A DNA stretch of 10,078 nt. Source: CAZFHA01 sp964518595 (GTDB lineage: Bacteria; Bacillota; Clostridia; Saccharofermentanales; Saccharofermentanaceae). This document shows, in pieces, positions 6,417 through 10,078 of the stretch (position 1 is its first letter; each line of letters begins with the position of its first letter). The DNA lies in contig CAZFHA010000036.1 in assembly GCA_964518595.1 (NCBI GenBank), positions 1-10,078 on the forward strand, written 5' to 3'. A program made the position numbers and the translations under genes. The notes under the pieces were generated by a model. That model saw only the letters and a list, made by a program, of their open reading frames with translations, was not told the origin of the DNA and did not search any database.

Positions 6417-7541
6417 TTATTTTGCGGATGAAGCGGTGATGCTCTCTTGGCTTTCCTGCCCGGCTACTATACTGGTCTCTGCCTGTGTGGCTTGGACTGT
6501 GGTAGTAGGAACGAGAGCGGCACGCAGCCCATTAGGCACAATCTGAAGCTTATAGTAATAGTAGCCGTCAGTATTGGTGCTGAGCATGAGGCTAAAGCCA
6601 TTTTTATCTAAAGCTTGATCTGGCTTCTCATAGAGAGAAAGGATGAAATTAACGGCCTCTTCGGTAGACATACCTGGGGAGATTACCTGCAGATAAGGGG
6701 CAAAGACAGTAAAGACGGCCTGACGTGAAGCCGGGTCTTCTGTTATGCTGGGACTGCTAAGTCCTAAGGTGACTTGTAGACTTTTCAGCTCACCGGTGCC
6801 GGTAGTATTACCTGTAATAAAAAGCTGATAGTTAAGGCTATTGGCGATATAGTCGCTGTAAAAACTACGGCTCTCAGTGGGCGCCGGGGATACTCCGCTG
6901 CCTAAGACTTCGTCGGTGAATTGTACGGTGGGGAAAGCAAATCCGTAGGTGGAAAGGCTCTGAAAAGCTGTTGTGGTGGAATATTTTTCACCAAATTGAT
7001 CGATGGTCATGGCAAAAGTATCATTCATACCCAAGAGTTTATTGAGGCCACCGCTAAAGAACAAGATAAAGCCCAGAAGCATGACCCCGGCCAGAGCTAG
7101 GGCGAGAATTACTACAGGATCTTTCTTGCCCTTGGAAGGTGCGTCCAGGGTGCTGTCAGATTCTTCAGGCGCAGATTTTGCTTCTTCTAATAAAGATTCT
7201 TCAATAATGGCTTCGTCTGTATCGGTACGCGCAAGATCAGCCGCCGCTACTTCAGGACTCTCAGTAAGGGAATCCTCTTCAGTTGCTTCCGGTTCCTCCG
7301 CTACGATTTCTTCCTCAACTTGTAAAATTTCTTCCGCTGGAGCTGCTTCTCCTATGGAAGTATCGGCCTGGTGCGCTTCTTCATCTTGTAAAGAATCTGT
7401 AGCTTCTTCTTCCGGCAGGTTCTCCTGAATAACCTCGTCTAGGCTGCTGAGATCCTCTTCTTCCAGTCCTGTTAGTTTGACTGTCAGTGCTTCCGGATCG
7501 ATTTCGGGTACATCCATATTACTTTTGGTAAATTTGGCCAT
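6417..7541 (-). CDS. Single-pass membrane protein with very acidic N-terminal half
   Basis: I do not recognise the family. The 374-residue product has an N-terminal half (about 1-136) dominated by Glu, Asp, Ala and Ser; between K22 and K137 the only basic Lys/Arg residues are R105 and K122. Then come the basic cluster K137/K139/K140, one transmembrane helix (about 143-165, VVILALALAGVMLLG core) and a C-terminal domain of about 205 residues ending in a Thr/Gln/Ser-rich tail. The positive-inside rule places the acidic half in the cytoplasm and the C-terminal domain outside. The acidic part is probably disordered. The C-terminal domain has no cysteine and no motif I can name. Start: ATG 7541, with GAGGTGA (minus strand) at 7545-7551. 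It is monocistronic, ending at a shared terminator. The ORF on the opposite strand is a shadow of the biased acidic codons. Confidence 0.82.
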   Translation of the reverse strand: MAKFTKSNMDVPEIDPEALTVKLTGLEEEDLSSLDEVIQENLPEEEATDSLQDEEAHQADTSIGEAAPAEEILQVEEEIVAEEPEATEEDSLTESPEVAAADLARTDTDEAIIEESLLEEAKSAPEESDSTLDAPSKGKKDPVVILALALAGVMLLGFILFFSGGLNKLLGMNDTFAMTIDQFGEKYSTTTAFQSLSTYGFAFPTVQFTDEVLGSGVSPAPTESRSFYSDYIANSLNYQLFITGNTTGTGELKSLQVTLGLSSPSITEDPASRQAVFTVFAPYLQVISPGMSTEEAVNFILSLYEKPDQALDKNGFSLMLSTNTDGYYYYKLQIVPNGLRAALVPTTTVQATQAETSIVAGQESQESITASSAK

Positions 7542-7611
7542 AGGTCACCTCTATACATAGATTTACTACTATTAATGGGTAGCAGTGATTTGTATTACGT
7601 TTTATTAGAAA

Positions 7612-7640
7612 ATCATAATCCTAATCCATAAAATCTGCAA
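7612..7640 (-). promoter_or_regulatory. Weak candidate promoter of the acidic membrane protein gene
   Basis: On the minus strand, TTGCAG (7635-7640) and TATGAT (7612-7617) are separated by 17 bases. The -10 matches at five of six positions, the -35 at only three. It lies about 70 bases before the start codon. Confidence 0.3.
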
Positions 7641-7713
7641 CCTTAATTTTCTATTTCAGGGATAATTTATCTGCGAAGAGGTCTGGAGCTTACTTATCTA
7701 ACCTTCCTAGCTG

Positions 7714-7722
7714 TGATATAAT
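7714..7722 (+). promoter_or_regulatory. Candidate extended -10 promoter upstream of the SDR-TraX operon
   Basis: TGATATAAT is a perfect TATAAT box with the TG extension. The -35 position holds only TTATCT. A start near 7729 would give a leader of about 100 bases before the ATG at 7831. Confidence 0.45.
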
Positions 7723-7771
7723 TTTCTTGTTACCTCAGGTTATTCATACTATCTCTTTTCTTTAGACATGC

Positions 7772-7780
7772 TGTTATACT
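7772..7780 (+). promoter_or_regulatory. Second candidate extended -10 promoter for the SDR-TraX operon
   Basis: TGTTATACT gives a five-of-six -10 box with the TG extension and no recognisable -35. It would start transcription near 7787, about 45 bases before the gene. It may be an alternative to, or used together with, the box at 7714-7722. Confidence 0.35.
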
Positions 7781-7830
7781 AGGTGTGCTTTGACAAATAG
7801 TTAGAAAATAATTTTTATGGAGGAGCTATC

Positions 7831-8577
7831 ATGATTGCTAAAAAGAAGCAGCATGCTTTGATAACCGGGGGCTCCGGTGCTATTGGCAGTGCTATTGCCA
7901 GAAAATTTGCCAGTCAAGGCTACAAGGTTAGCCTTTTCTATCACAAGAATAAAGCTTCGGCAGAGGCTGTGGCAGAAGAGATTCGTCAGCAAGGTGGAGA
8001 GGCTCTCGCCTTGGAGAATGATATTCGTAATCTGAAAGCTGTGGAGAAGAGTATCAATCTGGCTGTACTGGAGCATGGCTGTGTAGATGTTTTGGTCAGT
8101 AATGCCGGAGTTTCCAACTGGAAACTTTTTACTGATTTAGAGCCGGAGGAATTTCGCGATATTATGGATGTTCATGTCACCGGCTTATATAATGTAGTCA
8201 AAGGCGTTTTACCGGGGATGATTTCCCGTAAATCTGGTCGAATTATTACTATTTCTTCGATTTGGGGGATAACGGGTGCTTCTTGTGAGGTTGCCTATTC
8301 CACAGCTAAAGCGGCGATGATTGGCTTTACTAAAGCCTTGGCCAAAGAAGTCGGACCCTCTGGTATTACCGTTAATTCTGTAGCTCCCGGCGTGATTGAA
8401 ACAAAGATGAATCAATTTTTAGACTCGGAAGCTTTGGCGGCACTATGTGAAGAAACACCTGTTGGGCGGCAGGGGACTCCGGAAGAAGTGGCTGAAACCG
8501 TAGCCTTTTTAGCTGGGGAAAATAGTGGTTTTCTTACAGGGCAGGTTATCAGTCCCAATGGTGGGCTGGTTATATAG
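7831..8577 (+). CDS. FabG-like short-chain dehydrogenase/reductase (SDR)
   Basis: This is a 248-residue classical SDR, a cytoplasmic NAD(P)H-dependent reductase. It shows the nucleotide-binding TGGSGAIG (12-19), N91-A-G, catalytic S143, and Y156-x-x-x-K160, followed by GITVN..APG.I.T and a C-terminal SGF.TGQVI..NGG. The length is normal for the family. The overall look is that of 3-oxoacyl-ACP reductase homologues, including the group annotated as elongation factor P 5-aminopentanone reductase (YmfI-like) in Firmicutes. No fatty-acid or EF-P genes are adjacent, so the substrate is open. The tetrad Asn position appears to be H115. Start: ATG 7831, preceded by GGAGGAG (7819-7825). It is followed after 13 bases by the TraX-family gene, so the two are very likely co-transcribed. 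Confidence 0.9.
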   Translation: MIAKKKQHALITGGSGAIGSAIARKFASQGYKVSLFYHKNKASAEAVAEEIRQQGGEALALENDIRNLKAVEKSINLAVLEHGCVDVLVSNAGVSNWKLFTDLEPEEFRDIMDVHVTGLYNVVKGVLPGMISRKSGRIITISSIWGITGASCEVAYSTAKAAMIGFTKALAKEVGPSGITVNSVAPGVIETKMNQFLDSEALAALCEETPVGRQGTPEEVAETVAFLAGENSGFLTGQVISPNGGLVI

Positions 8578-8579
8578 TT

Positions 8580-8585
8580 GGGAGG
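8580..8585 (+). promoter_or_regulatory. Ribosome binding site fixing the TraX-family start
   Basis: GGGAGG lies five bases before ATG 8591. It supports that start over the in-frame codon at 8525, which would overlap the preceding gene by 53 bases and add a non-family extension of 22 residues. Confidence 0.75.
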
Positions 8586-8590
8586 CATGT

Positions 8591-9418
8591 ATGCTTAAAT
8601 GGTTGGCTGCAATTCTTATGTTAATTGATCATCTGGGTTATTATTTGGACTTTATGTTACCCCAAGAGGTGATGACCCTTATGAGGCTGGTTGGCAGACT
8701 GTCCTTTCCGCTTTTTGCTTATTTGGTGGCTCTGGGAGCTTGTCGAACCCGTAGTATGGGGCGTTATTGGCTTCGGATGACTTTTTTTGCGGTTCTTACT
8801 CAACTGGCATTTTGGTGGGCCAGTGGTGTTACACAAATAGGAACTTTTATCAATGTGATGTTTACTTTTTCTTTGGCACTCCTTATGGCTATCGGCTGGG
8901 AGTTTATGACTGATCGTATTGAGCTTTTGGTCAAGAACCCGGATAATAAGGCCGATGGTAGAAGTATTTATGCCTTTTTAGCGGCCTGGCCACGGAGTGT
9001 TCAAGTTATTGTTGGTGGCCTTTTTCTTCTGGGAGCACCGCTACTGGCAATAAGATTTAATCCGGATTATGGTTTCTATGGAGTCATAACGGTTTTTCTC
9101 TTTTATCTGGTACTGAGAGGGCGTGCTAGGGGCAGTTTTACTATTCGGCAACAGCCTAAGCTGTTTTGGTGGCTGCTACTGGTAGTTATTCTTGTTAATG
9201 CCGGTCGTCTAGGGATTCTAATGTTGGAGAATCGCTCACTGAGTATTTGGAACACTATGCAGGCTTTTTCGGCCTTTGCGATTCTGTTCTTATGGTTGGA
9301 GAAACCCCGGGAGAAGGGGAGACCAAGACTGGTTGAGAAATATTTTTTCTATCTCTTCTATCCTTTGCATATTGTGGGACTGATGTTTCTGGCCTCTTAT
9401 CTTCAGACAGTTGTCTAA
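8591..9418 (+). CDS. TraX-family multi-pass membrane protein
   Basis: The 275-residue protein is rich in hydrophobic segments (about seven to nine predicted helices). It carries family landmarks: LAAILMLIDHLG at the N-terminus, GRLSFPLFAYLVALG near 34-48, N.MFTFSLALLM, YG...VFLFY, and a C-terminal FYPLHI. The family is named after TraX of the F plasmid, which acetylates the pilin N-terminus. Chromosomal Firmicute members are not tied to conjugation, and their acceptor is unknown. The conserved D-H and YP-x-H residues inside membrane helices are consistent with an acyltransferase-like membrane enzyme, which is inference. It is translated from its own ribosome site 13 bases after the SDR gene and ends opposite the peptide-binding protein gene. 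No conjugation gene is in the window. Confidence 0.85.
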   Translation: MLKWLAAILMLIDHLGYYLDFMLPQEVMTLMRLVGRLSFPLFAYLVALGACRTRSMGRYWLRMTFFAVLTQLAFWWASGVTQIGTFINVMFTFSLALLMAIGWEFMTDRIELLVKNPDNKADGRSIYAFLAAWPRSVQVIVGGLFLLGAPLLAIRFNPDYGFYGVITVFLFYLVLRGRARGSFTIRQQPKLFWWLLLVVILVNAGRLGILMLENRSLSIWNTMQAFSAFAILFLWLEKPREKGRPRLVEKYFFYLFYPLHIVGLMFLASYLQTVV

Positions 9419-9570
9419 TGCTGCTGCCTGTATTTGAAGGCAGGGGGATAACAAGACTTTTCGATTTATCAAAGGTGGGTTTCATAGTGCTACGTAAATA
9501 ACTGATTCCTATCTTTGGTCTCTTCACAGTGCTCGATATGGGTAGTAAGATTTAAAATTGTAATGTAAAA

Positions 9571-9601
9571 AGGAGCCATCTTCAAAACGAAGACAGCTCC
9601 T
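9571..9601 (-). terminator. Terminator of the peptide-binding protein gene, possibly bidirectional
   Basis: AGGAGC (9571-9576) pairs with GCTCCT (9596-9601), and TCTTC (9579-9583) with GAAGA (9589-9593), with a two-base internal mismatch and an AAAAC loop. On the minus strand it is followed by TTTTTACAT, about 35 bases after the stop at 9635. On the plus strand TCTATATTTT follows, so it may also stop the TraX operon. Confidence 0.8.
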
Positions 9602-9634
9602 CTATATTTTATTGTCAATTACAACGCTACAGCC

Positions 9635-10078
9635 TTACTCTAGAATGCTGGAATACATAAAGTATCTGAATCCAAGCGCATTGGTGTAGGCCCCTTGTAG
9701 TTTAGGTGAGAGCAGGAACAGATCAACTTGATAGAAGAGAGGAGAAAGAATCGCATCTTTAAACAGCATAGCTTCTGCCTCATGCATGAGCTTCATACGC
9801 TCCTCTTGATCAGAACTCGCCTTTACCTTTTCGATTAAGGCATCGTATTCGGCATTCTTCCATTGGGAATTGTTATTACCACTGGTGCTGATATACATAT
9901 CCAGGAAAGAGATTGGGTCATTGAAGTCAGCGATCCAGCCGTCACGGGCGATTTGATAATCACCGTTCTTACGGGTGTTCAAGAATGTAGCCCACTCTTG
10001 TTGGACTAACTCAACATTAACGCCCAGTTCTTTCCACATGTTCTGGAGTGCCTCACCAATTTGTTGGTGTTTGGTGTT
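9635..10078 (-). CDS. Oligopeptide ABC transporter substrate-binding protein, C-terminal part (cut by window edge)
   Basis: The last 147 codons of a family 5 extracellular solute-binding protein (OppA/DppA type) are present, and the reading frame continues past the right edge. Typical features of the C-terminal lobe are IGEALQNMWKELGV.V....EW..F...R..GDYQ, then GWIADFNDP..FLDMY, N.S.W.N..YD.LI, and E.....EAE..L..DA...P.F. These lipoproteins capture peptides outside the cell for an OppBCDF-type permease. The N-terminal lobe, lipobox and start are outside the window, and no permease gene follows downstream, so transporter partners must lie upstream or elsewhere. The exact ligand cannot be judged. 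The gene ends in a hairpin terminator. Confidence 0.9.
   Translation of the reverse strand, partial: NTKHQQIGEALQNMWKELGVNVELVQQEWATFLNTRKNGDYQIARDGWIADFNDPISFLDMYISTSGNNNSQWKNAEYDALIEKVKASSDQEERMKLMHEAEAMLFKDAILSPLFYQVDLFLLSPKLQGAYTNALGFRYFMYSSILE

Noticed and set aside
7003..7428. Plus-strand 141-codon Ser-rich open frame
   Set aside because: It is the mirror of the Glu/Asp/Ala-rich minus-strand gene; biased codons on one strand open a Ser-rich frame on the other. No ribosome site was seen.
7790..7818. Perfect TTGACA at 7790-7795 as the SDR promoter
   Set aside because: The matching -10 position (TTTTAT, 7813-7818) abuts the ribosome site and would start transcription only a few bases before the ATG.
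8525..8590. Upstream in-frame extension of the TraX-family gene starting at 8525
   Set aside because: It overlaps the SDR coding end, adds residues foreign to the family, and the strong ribosome site at 8580-8585 points to ATG 8591.
9424..9443. CTGCCT/AGGCAG hairpin after the TraX-family gene as a terminator
   Set aside because: Only a six-pair stem followed by GGGGATAAC, with no T-tract. The stronger hairpin at 9571-9601 is more likely.

Overview
The window looks like a chromosomal segment of a low-to-mid GC anaerobic Firmicute, most likely Clostridia or a relative. The evidence is strong AGGAGG-type ribosome binding sites, sigma-A-like promoters, GTG starts, a Gram-positive signal peptide, a corrinoid-type uroporphyrinogen-decarboxylase homologue and an OppA-like peptide-binding protein. 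Genus cannot be assigned. By eye, the left half (to about 5,020) is clearly more AT-rich (one sampled 60-base line is 30% GC) than the right half (sampled lines 45-47% GC). I read the left as accessory DNA and the right as ordinary backbone.

Left, 1-5,020. Two tandem hairpins lie at the window edge. Next come two adjacent paralogous genes on the minus strand (77-796 and 832-1491), encoding small membrane-anchored extracytoplasmic proteins of unrecognised family. Diverging from them is a 1,081-residue secreted protein (1772-5017). It has a signal peptide, a Ser/Thr/Glu-rich linker, an unrecognised middle region containing a long hydrophobic segment, and four C-terminal pre-peptidase-like (PPC) beta-sandwich repeats. 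The two directions share a 280-base intergenic region with facing candidate promoters. The layout suggests one extracellular module, but its function cannot be read from sequence.

Centre, 5,020-7,830. A stem-loop and then a strikingly G-poor, C/T-rich stretch precede a URO-D-superfamily methyltransferase-like gene (5205-6266). It converges, across a shared terminator hairpin, on a minus-strand gene (6417-7541) for a single-pass membrane protein with a very acidic cytoplasmic half and an unrecognised extracellular half.

Right, 7,831-10,078. A two-gene operon encodes a FabG-like short-chain dehydrogenase/reductase and a TraX-family multi-pass membrane protein. It converges on the 3' end of an oligopeptide-binding ABC transporter lipoprotein gene that runs off the right edge. 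No tRNA, rRNA, CRISPR array or transposase gene was seen.
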